DNA from: Allacma fusca
Lineage: Eukaryota > Arthropoda > Collembola > Symphypleona > Sminthuridae
NCBI GenBank assembly: GCA_947179485.1
Contig: OX359245.1
Location: forward strand, 55,105,067-55,169,066
DNA: 64,000 nt
Direction of reading: 5' to 3'
Under the pieces are notes generated by a model. It was not told where the DNA came from, ran no database searches, and worked only from the letters and a program-made list of their open reading frames with translations. Shown here piece after piece: positions 33,258 through 42,719 of this stretch. Within the stretch, counting starts at the first letter, position 1, and every line of letters begins with the position of its first letter. The translations under genes were made by a program, and so were the position numbers.

Positions 33258-36200
33258 TTAGAAAAATTTGCACTAATATTTGACTGTGTTAATGGCGTTG
33301 ACTCTACCGGAGGTAGTACACTTTCTGGAGCCATCTCCTCCACCCTGGGAATGTTAGGCGGGTTAGGATCGGAGACTGGAGGTTGTACTGGAATTTCGGG
33401 TGCCTCCGGAGAGAGCATTTCATGGTCTTGGGCAGGACCTATGGGAGATTCAAAAAGTGGGATTGAGTCATCATTCGGGGCACTGGGAGACGCACTTTCT
33501 GTAGTCGTAACCAGTGTGGACTCAAAATCTAGGGTATCCTGGGAAATATCTTTGCGAGGTGAGCGGGATTCTGCGGAGCCCGGGGAATCGAGTAATGCAG
33601 AAATGCTGTCGATTATATTTTCGGCAAATAAATCAGGTGTAGGTATTTTCTCAGGAACTGTTCGTTTCTCTGGTTGTGAGTCAGCTAGTAATAAGCATTC
33701 GGGGCAGGTAGTGTAGTCTTCGGCATGAATTTTGTCCATTAAATGATTGGCTAATGTTTCCGTGTACATTATTGCATGTTTGCGGTGTTGGCGCATTTGT
33801 TCATTGTCGGGATGAATGGGTATTTTATCCAAACTTAGTTGTATCTGACCCAACATTGCATTAATGTTTCGAAATGATTGGGTTATGTGTACATTAGAGT
33901 ATTCTTGTACAAGGGTGTCCATAGTTTTAATTTCTTTCATCAGCGGAGCAATTTGCGACATTATTGCATAGTTCTCTGAATTTTTCCATTCAGTGATAGC
34001 GGGTTCTGTATAATAATGACAAAATGGGTGAAATAGACCTAGGCAGGTACATCTTGGAACTTGACAATGTATAGTTGTGGATGTGCCATGTCTGTTTTTA
34101 ATAAATTCGCGGAATAAATTCCATTCCCATTCTGTCGCTCTTGGTATTCGGGCTTCCACAAAATCTTCTGGTGGGCTTTCGGGTTCCTCCAACTCTCGTG
34201 GAAGTCCATTTCGCGGGTTATATATAAAGCAGTGAGGGTGCATGTATCCTTCGCAGTCCTCATCGGTGCAACGGTAAGTTTCAATTTTGTCATATGGGAA
34301 TTTGTACATTTCCATACAATTTTGTACGAAAGTATCAAGTTCTTCTTCGCTAGCATAGGGCATTCTAGCGGGTTCGGACGTTGCGGGTAAGCTCATTGAA
34401 AATAAGGGCTTTGGGGAGCTTAATCCGAAAGGCGGGACTGTAGTAAATTGAGGTAAATCATGTTGTGGGCATAAGTCTTCTAGTGGGAAATTATCTTCAT
34501 GGTGGTCATCGGTGGGTTCGGTAATGGATCCTATATATCCATACATTTCTTCAGTTGTGCTTGAGTGCGTACTGAAGGTGGGAGATACTGGGGCAATATT
34601 TGCGGGAATATTTTCTCTGACTGGGGAATGTCTGATAAATGTTCGATGAATTTTCTCTAATATCGGGGATATCCTGAACGATCTCTGCGGGGTGGTTCGC
34701 AATGGGAAAGGTGAGCGAGACAAAAATTGTTCAGCGGGAGGAGTCAAACGTATGGTGGATGAATTAACTGCGGGCGAGTTAATTCTTGTTGGGGTAGTGA
34801 CCTGAGGTCGAAGTATAGGCGGGGAATTAATTTGAGCCACTTCGTTGTCACTACCGTCTTGATGAGTACTAATGGGAGTCAACATTTCTCGGGTTAATAC
34901 GGGCATGTACGGGGTAAATGATGAAGCGGAGCTGATTGTTAATGTCGGCGAGTGCGCTCTTGACATAACAGGACTTTGGTTATTTTCAGGTAAAATTGGG
35001 GTAGGTGTTCGTCTTTCAATACTCCTAGGAGACGTCTCTCGGGAATATTGAGCACGTCCGGGGCGACGTGATCGTGTATTATAAGCAGGACCAGTATAAT
35101 AAGTGTATCCACGAGATCTACGTGGCGGACTGTAATCCAAGTCTCTGTAATTATCCGGGTCAGGTGATGGTGAACGTGACACTGGTGGGATTATTACCAG
35201 TGACATGAGTGGTGGTATGTTGAAGTTTTGCGGCGTGAGCGGGGGCTGTGCACGACCACCCGTTCCTTCGCGAGTTATTATATTATAGGTAGTAGTGTTA
35301 GATGAATTAGTTGATGTTTGCGAGTCCAATGGTACCACGGGAGGATAGGTGATCATTCTATCCGGACGAGGTAAAATTGGGGCATCTGTTTGGGCAAAGA
35401 TGGAGCTTCCCAAGTCTCGGGCAGGGATGGGGTCCTTAATCAAGAAAGGATAGTCTTCCATCCATCCATCGGGCATTTGATGATAGGGTCGTAAGTGTTG
35501 TTGATGGACATTACGTGTTCTTAAATTTGTATATTCATAAGCAGGAACAACTTCATAAGAGGAATTCTCTAATATTTTAGAAATAATATAGGGTCCTTTG
35601 GTTCGCGGGTTTAAACCATCCTGAATTGAGTCCACGAGGACCCAGTCTCCAATTTGATACGAGTAGCTAGTTCGTTTCTGGTTGAAGGCTGCATCCCTCT
35701 GGATCTGCTTCTTTCGGGAGAGTTCCGCTGCAATTTTTAATGCTTCATTAATTGCATCCTGGTTGTCTTCAGGTGTTATGGGGATCCTCGGGTTGGCGAC
35801 GGGTGAAATTAAGTCGGCCTTGAGTAGAGGTTGTCGGCCATGCACCAAATAGTATGGTGAGTAGCGAGTAGCCTCATGAACTTTAATATTATGCGAGAAA
35901 GCTGCTCTGTGAGCGAGTGAATCCCAAATATAGTGTTTACTCGGGACGTCGAAGAATTTTCTAACGTAGGTCTTGATATCGCGGTTACTGCGCTCTACGA
36001 TTCCATTTGATTGTGGCGAATGGGGCATCACCACGACATGTTGAATGCCATGTTCTTTTAAGCTGGCCTTGAACGTGGCACCGGTAAAATGGGTACCTCC
36101 GTCCGTAACTATTTTTCTGGGCCATCCGTGGGTGTAAAGGACGTGTTCTTGGAGAATTTCCCAAGAGTTAAATGCGGTGGCTGTCTTAGTTGGAACTATT

Positions 36201-39200
36201 ATTAAGTAGCGGGACGCGTAATCAATGATGACCAGTGCGTATTGATTACCTCGGTGAGTTTTGAATAGTGGGCCAATATAATCCATGGCTATTGTATCAA
36301 ATAGTTTAGTAGGCGTCGGGATTGTTTCACGTTTGCCCAGCGGGAATTTATTGCGGGCATTTTCACGCTGGCATATTTTACAGCACTTGATATATTTAAA
36401 AATATCATCAGTCATTCGAGGCCAATAGTATCGTGTTCTGATGAGCGAGCAGGTCTTATAAAAGCCTCCATGGCCTGCAGCGGGGTCGTCATGCATAAGT
36501 TTCAAAATATCTCGGCGTAAAGGCAAAGGTACCACGAGCTTGTATGGTGAGGCGCTCATGTTTGCGTCAATACGGTATAATAATCCATGTAGTAAGCAGT
36601 AATTCTTTCCGAAAATATGCGGGTGTTCTGACTTATCTCCGTTTTCTTGCAGGTCTTGAATTATTTTGAGGAGTTTCGGGTCCTGTTTCTGTTTATCAGC
36701 GAAGAGCGAGATGTTACCACCAACGGTATGTTGTATTAGTTGGTCCTCTTTTCCAATGTCTTCGGGCGAGGAGCGGGCTATTGCATATCTTAGTTGTCTT
36801 ATAGGGTAGCGGGAAAGGCAGTCCACATGAGCCATGGTAGCTCCTTTTTGGTATTTAATTACCATTTCTTGATCGGCAAACTCTAACGCCCAACGAGCGA
36901 GTTGGCCATGGGGGTCCTTTAAAGAGTTGAGGTATTGAAGAGCCTGGTGGTCGGTTTTTATGTGGATCCTTTTTCCAAATATGTAGGGTCTGAATTTCCT
37001 TATAGCAAAAATAATTGCAAGGAGTTCTCTTTTGTGAGTTGAATATTTTTGCTCTTCGAGTGTTAATGAGCGGGATGCATATTCTATCGGGTGTAAAGAT
37101 TTTCCATCATCGATTGATTGCATGCAGATGGCTCCTATGCCAATGGCGGAGGCATCTGTATGGATGTGGATTTCTGCGGCAGGGTTGTATATTTGCAAAA
37201 CAGGTGAATTAGTTAACGCTGATTTGAGATGGTTAAATGCGTTATCACATGCGGGCGTCCATTCAAAAATTGCGTCTTTTCGTCGTAGATCCGATATGGG
37301 TTTGGCTATTTTACCATAATCTTGGATAAATCTTCGGAACTGTTCACAAAGTCCGAGAAAGCAGCGAACGGCTTTAATGTTGGTCGGGACGGGGAATTTT
37401 TGTACGGCGGCGATTTTATCTTCAGGTACACTTATCCCATTCAGGTCGATCCTCCAACCTAAATATCGGATGGAATTATAGCCGAAAAAACATTTTGAGA
37501 TTTTAAAACGTAGTCCATATTCTTGACATCTAAGCAGGACTAGTTGCAAGCGGGTTAATAATTCTTCGAAGGTTGTAGCGAAGACTAGGACGTCATCTAC
37601 GTAAACTAGGACGAGTGAATATTTAAGGTTTCCTAGTATATCGTCCATCATGGACTGAAATTCCGCGGGTGCATTCATGTAACCGAAGGGGAGCCTATTA
37701 AATTCAAATTTCCCTTCTGGTGTGGTGAAAGCAAATTTCTTCCGGTCGGCGGGATGTACTTCTCGTTGTAGGAATCCTTGGAGTGCGTCCATGAGGATGA
37801 ACCATCGGGCTCCATGCAGGCGATGGTTGCTGCGGGATGTTGGGCAGTGGCCAGGTATTTTGTGATGCCACTGTCTTATTGACCCATCGTAGGTCAATGC
37901 AGAACCGATGTTCTCCATTAGCTTTTTAATTAATAATATGGGCGAGTTCCACGGGGAAGTTGATGGGGATATTATTCCAGCGTCTAACATTTGGTCGGTA
38001 TGTTGCTTCATGACAGTTTGTTCGAAGTCCGAAACTCGGTACTGTGCCTTGTACACAGGTGGGGAATCTCCGGTGTCAACCGTGACGTATTTGTATTTTA
38101 ATTTTCCGAGTTCTGTCTCATTCCGGGCAAAGCAGGTTCTGAAGGAATTAATTTTATCGAGCATCAAATTCTTTTGTTGTGGTGTCATAGCAGGTCCCAT
38201 ATTTATCTCATCCATGGTAAAAGGTGTTAATGAAGGTGAGGAGGGTTGAGTATTGACATGTCCAATAATAGGTGGGTAAGGTGAATTATTATTGGTAGTA
38301 TGAGGATCAGGGAATTCCACTTCTTCTCCATCAAACGGATCGTATCGTGCTATATTGCGTATGCGGGGAAGGGTAACCTTGCGGTTATGCGGGTTAAAAA
38401 TTAACAGGTAAGCGCATTTGTCCTTTACTGTGACAATGGGCGTTCCCATTGAAAGTCCTCTGATTTGGGAAGTTTCAGGGAATATTACTGCGGGGCCTTC
38501 GTAGTCTTCGCGGAATTTCACGCATATGGGCTCGAAGGTTCTTGCAGGTATTTCATAAGGGCGGGATGTATAGCAGGTAAAACGTTTAACTGATTGTGAT
38601 GAGCTTGATCGGGATTCAGTAATAGTATTAGTCGAGTAGTCATTGTCGGTTATGTCTGTATCGCGTGGTTCAGTGTGAATTACTGAACGAGAATCTGAAG
38701 CAGGATTTAATTCATAGGTTCGGTGACCAAAATCCAGGTAGGATTTATGGTATTCAAGAAAGTCTAATCCAATGATGAGTAAAGTTGAGGATTTTGGGAC
38801 TATAGCGAAGTCAAACGAATGAAACTTGTTTTTGACTTCATAAAATAGCGAGGCGGTTTTGTTGTAGTAAACCACCGAGTTCTGTACGAATTGTCCTAAA
38901 GCACGTCGTGCATGGGTTTTGACGTGTATAGCCTGGGGTGCTATACGTTCGAGTTCTTGAACCAAAGCTGGTGATATAGTTGAGATGGTAGCCCCACTGT
39001 CAAAAGATCCTTTGACATGGGAGCTGGAGTTAATTAATTTAATTGAACAGAAAAAATCTGTAGATTTCTGTTGGCGAGCTTCAAGCATTTTGAATTCTTT
39101 TGCTAATTCAAGCGGGGATTGGTACGTATGTACAGATCGGGAATCTGCACTCTGATTTCGAATTAGGTTGTGTTGAGTAATAATTTTGGATTGAGTAGGA

Positions 39201-39403
39201 ATATGCGGGATTGAATCTTCGACTGATTGTGAGTACAATTTTTGGTTTTGAAATTCCGAATTATTAGGTTCGAGGTACTCATGAAAATTTTGAAAAAGAG
39301 AAAATGGATGCGAGGAGTTGTAAATTCCAGGATCCAGCGGAAGGTTTGGTGTGGTGTGTTGATCCCGAGTCAACACACCTATGCGTTTTCCGAAGGAAAC
39401 CAT
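33245..39403 (-). CDS. pol: Element 1 pol polyprotein with a long C-terminal extension
   Basis: 2052 codons in the -1 frame relative to gag, overlapping it by 25 bp. Domains in order: aspartic protease with DSG at about 135, reverse transcriptase with YVDD at about 600, RNase H, integrase with an HHCC zinc finger (about 968-1010) and D, D, E at about 1038, 1101 and 1137, then a GPY/F module at about 1271. After this come about 720 unexpected residues: a Ser/Pro/Thr/Arg-rich part, two related Cys/His modules (about 1706-1725 and 1779-1793), a CPEC site at about 1898, and an acidic Pro-rich end. In the RT, about 37815-37925 appears to be read out of frame between two compensating indels. Confidence 0.92.
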   Translation of the reverse strand: MVSFGKRIGVLTRDQHTTPNLPLDPGIYNSSHPFSLFQNFHEYLEPNNSEFQNQKLYSQSVEDSIPHIPTQSKIITQHNLIRNQSADSRSVHTYQSPLELAKEFKMLEARQQKSTDFFCSIKLINSSSHVKGSFDSGATISTISPALVQELERIAPQAIHVKTHARRALGQFVQNSVVYYNKTASLFYEVKNKFHSFDFAIVPKSSTLLIIGLDFLEYHKSYLDFGHRTYELNPASDSRSVIHTEPRDTDITDNDYSTNTITESRSSSSQSVKRFTCYTSRPYEIPARTFEPICVKFREDYEGPAVIFPETSQIRGLSMGTPIVTVKDKCAYLLIFNPHNRKVTLPRIRNIARYDPFDGEEVEFPDPHTTNNNSPYPPIIGHVNTQPSSPSLTPFTMDEINMGPAMTPQQKNLMLDKINSFRTCFARNETELGKLKYKYVTVDTGDSPPVYKAQYRVSDFEQTVMKQHTDQMLDAGIISPSTSPWNSPILLIKKLMENIGSALTYDGSIRQWHHKIPGHCPTSRSNHRLHGARWFILMDALQGFLQREVHPADRKKFAFTTPEGKFEFNRLPFGYMNAPAEFQSMMDDILGNLKYSLVLVYVDDVLVFATTFEELLTRLQLVLLRCQEYGLRFKISKCFFGYNSIRYLGWRIDLNGISVPEDKIAAVQKFPVPTNIKAVRCFLGLCEQFRRFIQDYGKIAKPISDLRRKDAIFEWTPACDNAFNHLKSALTNSPVLQIYNPAAEIHIHTDASAIGIGAICMQSIDDGKSLHPIEYASRSLTLEEQKYSTHKRELLAIIFAIRKFRPYIFGKRIHIKTDHQALQYLNSLKDPHGQLARWALEFADQEMVIKYQKGATMAHVDCLSRYPIRQLRYAIARSSPEDIGKEDQLIQHTVGGNISLFADKQKQDPKLLKIIQDLQENGDKSEHPHIFGKNYCLLHGLLYRIDANMSASPYKLVVPLPLRRDILKLMHDDPAAGHGGFYKTCSLIRTRYYWPRMTDDIFKYIKCCKICQRENARNKFPLGKRETIPTPTKLFDTIAMDYIGPLFKTHRGNQYALVIIDYASRYLIIVPTKTATAFNSWEILQEHVLYTHGWPRKIVTDGGTHFTGATFKASLKEHGIQHVVVMPHSPQSNGIVERSNRDIKTYVRKFFDVPSKHYIWDSLAHRAAFSHNIKVHEATRYSPYYLVHGRQPLLKADLISPVANPRIPITPEDNQDAINEALKIAAELSRKKQIQRDAAFNQKRTSYSYQIGDWVLVDSIQDGLNPRTKGPYIISKILENSSYEVVPAYEYTNLRTRNVHQQHLRPYHQMPDGWMEDYPFLIKDPIPARDLGSSIFAQTDAPILPRPDRMITYPPVVPLDSQTSTNSSNTTTYNIITREGTGGRAQPPLTPQNFNIPPLMSLVIIPPVSRSPSPDPDNYRDLDYSPPRRSRGYTYYTGPAYNTRSRRPGRAQYSRETSPRSIERRTPTPILPENNQSPVMSRAHSPTLTISSASSFTPYMPVLTREMLTPISTHQDGSDNEVAQINSPPILRPQVTTPTRINSPAVNSSTIRLTPPAEQFLSRSPFPLRTTPQRSFRISPILEKIHRTFIRHSPVRENIPANIAPVSPTFSTHSSTTEEMYGYIGSITEPTDDHHEDNFPLEDLCPQHDLPQFTTVPPFGLSSPKPLFSMSLPATSEPARMPYASEEELDTFVQNCMEMYKFPYDKIETYRCTDEDCEGYMHPHCFIYNPRNGLPRELEEPESPPEDFVEARIPRATEWEWNLFREFIKNRHGTSTTIHCQVPRCTCLGLFHPFCHYYTEPAITEWKNSENYAIMSQIAPLMKEIKTMDTLVQEYSNVHITQSFRNINAMLGQIQLSLDKIPIHPDNEQMRQHRKHAIMYTETLANHLMDKIHAEDYTTCPECLLLADSQPEKRTVPEKIPTPDLFAENIIDSISALLDSPGSAESRSPRKDISQDTLDFESTLVTTTESASPSAPNDDSIPLFESPIGPAQDHEMLSPEAPEIPVQPPVSDPNPPNIPRVEEMAPESVLPPVESTPLTQSNISANFSNIKT

Positions 39404-40707
39404 GTAAGTTGAGGTTGTCGTCTGGCAGGAGCTGGTTGTGGTGTGGTTGTAGGTTGTGCTAAACGGGCACTCAAGTTGAGAACCGCTGCCTCTAGGGCTC
39501 GAATATTAGGTTGATTGTTACGATTTGGGTTTCCTGGGGGAGCATTGTTGTTGTTATTTTGAAAGCGAGGATTGTGATGATTATTATTATGATTTTGATT
39601 TCCTTGTTGGCGATTCTGATTATGAAAGCGAGGGTTATTATTGATTTGTCGGTCGTTTTGTTGTTGGTTTTGAGGGTTCTGTTGGTTGAACTGACGTTGA
39701 TTATTAAAATTTTGATTGTTGTGGCGGTCATTTCCTCGAGGCTGTTGATTATGATTCGGCCTCTCACCATTTCGAGGTTGAATGGGAGGTAGTCCATCTC
39801 GGAGTCGGTAACAGACCCCGGCGTGGTGGCCTTTCTTCTGGCAGTATTGACAGGTCATTGGCGAGTTAATTCTTACAGCCGCGGATGCGTCCGACTTATT
39901 ACTGGCAGGTTTATTAGATGTTACTTCTGTAGCGGGTCTTGTAGTTGTGGTACTACTGGGTTCGGTGTACTTACCATCAGGAAAATCAATTGTTAGGAGT
40001 TCCTTCAGGCGGGTTTCAAATTCTGGTAAAGAGCGATTTTGCTCATTCGCAAAATGCTTGCGGAGATTGCCGGGAAGTTTTCTGCGAAGATTTTCGACTA
40101 CTTCTGTGGATGACCAGGTCGGATCGATACGATAACATATCTTGACGAGTTTGGTAACAAACTCGTGGGCGTCCATCCCGGTCTTGAGTGTAAAAAGGTC
40201 ATAGTCGTCTTTGGCGTCTCGGCGCTGGACGACATCGTCAAATTGTTTTAAAAATGAGTCCTTGAAGTAGGTCCATATATTTGCTGGGGTTTCTTGAGCA
40301 TCCAATCTGCGGCGGACTTTCGGTTGGATTGTGGAAAACCAGTCCTTAACGTCTTGATTGGAGCGGGCATCGAAAAAGTAATGAAAAACTTGCAGGAAGT
40401 AGTCCAGTGGAAGGTTGAGATTTTCACGTTGCGAGTATAAGGTTGTAATATAATCGCGAGCATTTTCAACTCCATTATAAGGAGAGATGCGGGTCTTCAG
40501 TTTCTTAAAATTGTCGTCATTTCGATCTTGAACGGAGCGTCCGAATAATTTTAATCCGGGTAGCATCTTTTCGAAGGAATCGATTTGTTTCTGTAGGTCA
40601 GCGACCTGAGTCTTCTGTAGGTCGAGTTCATCTTCTTTTAATTTGCGGGCGTCGACTAATTCTTGTTTGAGTGCTGCGATTTCAGCTTGTAAATCGTCGT
40701 GCGACAT
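39379..40707 (-). CDS. gag: Element 1 Gag protein
   Basis: 442 residues from an ATG at 40707. Residues about 5-50 form a charged coiled coil (repeats of LQAEIAALKQEL type). The centre (about 75-240) fits the retrotransposon Gag/capsid domain. A single CCHC zinc knuckle CQYCQKKGHHAGVC lies at about 285-298. After it come about 100 residues rich in Asn and Gln, of prion-like composition, probably for RNA binding and particle assembly. The frame is fully open. It packages the element's RNA in the cytoplasm. Its last codons overlap pol. Confidence 0.9.
   Translation of the reverse strand: MSHDDLQAEIAALKQELVDARKLKEDELDLQKTQVADLQKQIDSFEKMLPGLKLFGRSVQDRNDDNFKKLKTRISPYNGVENARDYITTLYSQRENLNLPLDYFLQVFHYFFDARSNQDVKDWFSTIQPKVRRRLDAQETPANIWTYFKDSFLKQFDDVVQRRDAKDDYDLFTLKTGMDAHEFVTKLVKICYRIDPTWSSTEVVENLRRKLPGNLRKHFANEQNRSLPEFETRLKELLTIDFPDGKYTEPSSTTTTRPATEVTSNKPASNKSDASAAVRINSPMTCQYCQKKGHHAGVCYRLRDGLPPIQPRNGERPNHNQQPRGNDRHNNQNFNNQRQFNQQNPQNQQQNDRQINNNPRFHNQNRQQGNQNHNNNHHNPRFQNNNNNAPPGNPNRNNQPNIRALEAAVLNLSARLAQPTTTPQPAPARRQPQLTWFPSENA
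39385..39391 (-). promoter_or_regulatory. Candidate -1 ribosomal frameshift site between gag and pol
   Basis: On the minus strand GGAAAAC lies in phase G-GAA-AAC two codons before the gag stop and inside the overlap. It resembles -1 slip sites of the GGAUUUA type. Pol also has its own ATG at 39403, so reinitiation is the alternative. Confidence 0.4.
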
Positions 40708-41410
40708 TTTGTTGAATTTGGAAGGGATGACGGGTAACGGAAATGGAATGCGGGAGAATAATCCAATGCAGGAATAATGAATAGATAATTTAGATTACCG
40801 GATTTGAAGGTAGGACTACGGGAAAATCCGGGACTGGCATACCAACGTCATCCGTGGGTAAAAACGTCTAATTTTGTTAAAAATCGAGATGCGAGTGTCC
40901 AGAATCGGGTGAAAATGTATTTGTGGGATGAATTATCATCAGTTTAGGGTTGTCCGATGTTGAAAAGCGGGTTGAAAAGGGTTGAAAATCGACATCAGAG
41001 CGAGAAAATCATCAGCCGTTGTCCATGGGTTGTTGTATGGGAACCTGGGCCTTGGCTGAAGTCCGTCCTATCCACTATGGGTTGAGCCGAAAAAACGGCC
41101 AATTTTGTTGAAAATTGTTGAAAATGTTCGAGAATTTCACTTAGACTTATTAAAATAAGTAGTTTAGTTTGTAGGAAAATTGTCAAATAGTTTTAAAAGT
41201 CAGTAGTTTAAAAGTTAGGAATGTGAAAATCACTTGAGTTCACACAAAGGAAGTACTTATGTGTGCTGGTGGTGTGTTCAGTTTTTCAACGGTCACTTTT
41301 CGAGTCTTATACGTAAAGAGTTATTTTACGCGTTTTCAGGGGAAAATTAAAGTAGTTTTTGCACTATAAGTATTTAATCACTTATTTTTCACAGATTTCG
41401 GGTATTTTTA
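40708..41410 (-). other. Leader region of element 1
   Basis: About 700 bp between the primer site and gag. No frame. It should carry the packaging signal. GCGAG/GCGGG words occur here too (about 40748, 40891, 40965, 40998). Confidence 0.5.
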
Positions 41411-41422
41411 GGGCCTCCACCA
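41411..41422 (-). other. Primer binding site of element 1
   Basis: On the minus strand TGGTGGAGGCCC starts one base after the 5' LTR, the usual spacing. The TGG start fits a tRNA CCA end. The tRNA could not be named. Confidence 0.55.
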
Positions 41423-41423
41423 A

Positions 41424-41770
41424 TGTGACATGCCACTTTCGGGGGAATTATGGTATGTGCACATATGAGCCTGTGTGCCAATAATTATGTATGTACGTAG
41501 ATCAGTGAGCTACGAGAGGGGAATCTGGAATAAGCGATACCTTATGCAAGGATAGTTAATAATGCAGGTCTTTATTATAGAGTACTTAAGGTTGATGTTT
41601 ACACTAGGGCGAGGACACACAGACTGAGGATTCAGCTGTGAGCTGGGCTTATATACCCAGTGTGTTACCTACGAGGAGCGGGTAGCGAGGGAGTAAGATT
41701 ATTAGGTGGCGAGTAACAATAAGCGGGGTAATGTATTACTTAATAAGCTAGGGTTTACATGTATGCCACA
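41424..41770 (-). repeat. 5' LTR of element 1
   Basis: 347 bp, the same as the 3' LTR except for one missing G. On the minus strand it carries the TATATAAG promoter word that should start the element's transcript. Confidence 0.95.
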
Positions 41771-42719
41771 AGCTCATGAAAATACGCCAGTTTTATTTCC
41801 AAAGACAAAACATCTCTAATTCAACGCATTCAAATCTAGTAAACTTATATTTGCACAGCATTTGGGGACATGCAACGAACAACGCCGCCATGGCACATGC
41901 ACACCATAGTCCTGTTTACCTTTATTGGCTGCCACGAGAGGCAGCAAAGAGCTTCGCTTCGGAATATAAGCAGGAACCACGTGTTCGTAAATGATCGGAA
42001 TTTCAAAAGTTCATAGGCAGAATGTATACTATGCAAAATTACGGTTGCCATTACAAGAGCTCTTAAAAATATTTTGCTATCATGGACTTCCCTAAAATCT
42101 GTGTACAAGAAATGACATTGTAGTAAGATGCACTTAAATGTTTGGTGTTTTTAACGGTGCTTTTAAAGGGAGATAACATTGACCATTATATGAAATTAGA
42201 CTACTTGGTGCGTTAAAGGGTGGAATTGAATAACGGTATGTTTCAGGTGTCTGCCATGCGGATGAACTTCAGTATTTGTTTTTGCATAAAGGATTTCCTG
42301 AAATTCCCATTGAATCGACATATGCAAAATTTTCCCAAAACCTTGTGAGGAACTGGGTTGTTTTTGCTGACAAAGGGTAAGATGTTAACAATTTGACAAT
42401 ACAATGACTAAATTTGTCTTTCAAAATACGCTCATCTGTTAAAATTGTTTAACATGTTCTTTAATACTGTAAACTGTACTTTGTGGTGTGTTTACTGTAT
42501 TTGCAAAATTATAGGAAACCCGAAATTCCCAAATGTACTCAATTAAATGTTAAAGACAACGGGGAGAATTGGTTTCAACTCGATGATGACACTAATCTTA
42601 CTACAATTTTAAAACATATAATTCGGTTCTGGGATGATTGCATCAATGAAATTTACCTATCTTTACCTATATTACACCATTGAGCTTATAAATATAGGCC
42701 ATAATCATTTGTTATCAAC

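Larger units (their letters stand above)
30651..41770 (-). mobile_element. Ty3/gypsy-type LTR retrotransposon, element 1 (young)
   Basis: Complete element on the minus strand: 5' LTR 41424-41770, primer site, gag, pol, third ORF, about 1.35 kb of non-coding DNA, polypurine tract, 3' LTR 30651-30998. The target duplication is AGCT (30647-30650 and 41771-41774). Joining the flanks rebuilds the CE2 exon 6 reading seen in CE1. The LTRs look identical except that one has six Gs and the other five in a G run near the end, so the insertion is very recent. RT, RNase H and integrase come in the Ty3/gypsy order. Confidence 0.95.
27432..42683 (+). pseudogene. Carboxylesterase CE2, decayed duplicate of CE1
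   Basis: Exon relics align with CE1: exon 2 at 27432-27569 with a CAG-to-TAG stop, exon 4 reduced to about 23 bp (28098-28120) with the catalytic Ser lost, exon 5 at 29076-29431 with a 4-base deletion and a 2-base insertion, exon 6 at 30553-30650 continuing at 41771-41986 and split by an LTR retrotransposon, exon 7 at 42247-42376 and exon 8 at 42515-42683. Exons 1 and 3 are not found. The exon 6 acceptor AG has become AC. Exon 7 still reads VCHADEL, the more usual form of the His motif. The gene cannot make an active esterase. Confidence 0.9.

Noticed and set aside
34039..34356. 105-codon minus-strand frame
   Set aside because: Alternative frame of the long pol C-terminal region, no motif.
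39511..39792. Hydrophobic plus-strand frame
   Set aside because: Shadow of the Asn/Gln-rich tail of gag on the opposite strand.
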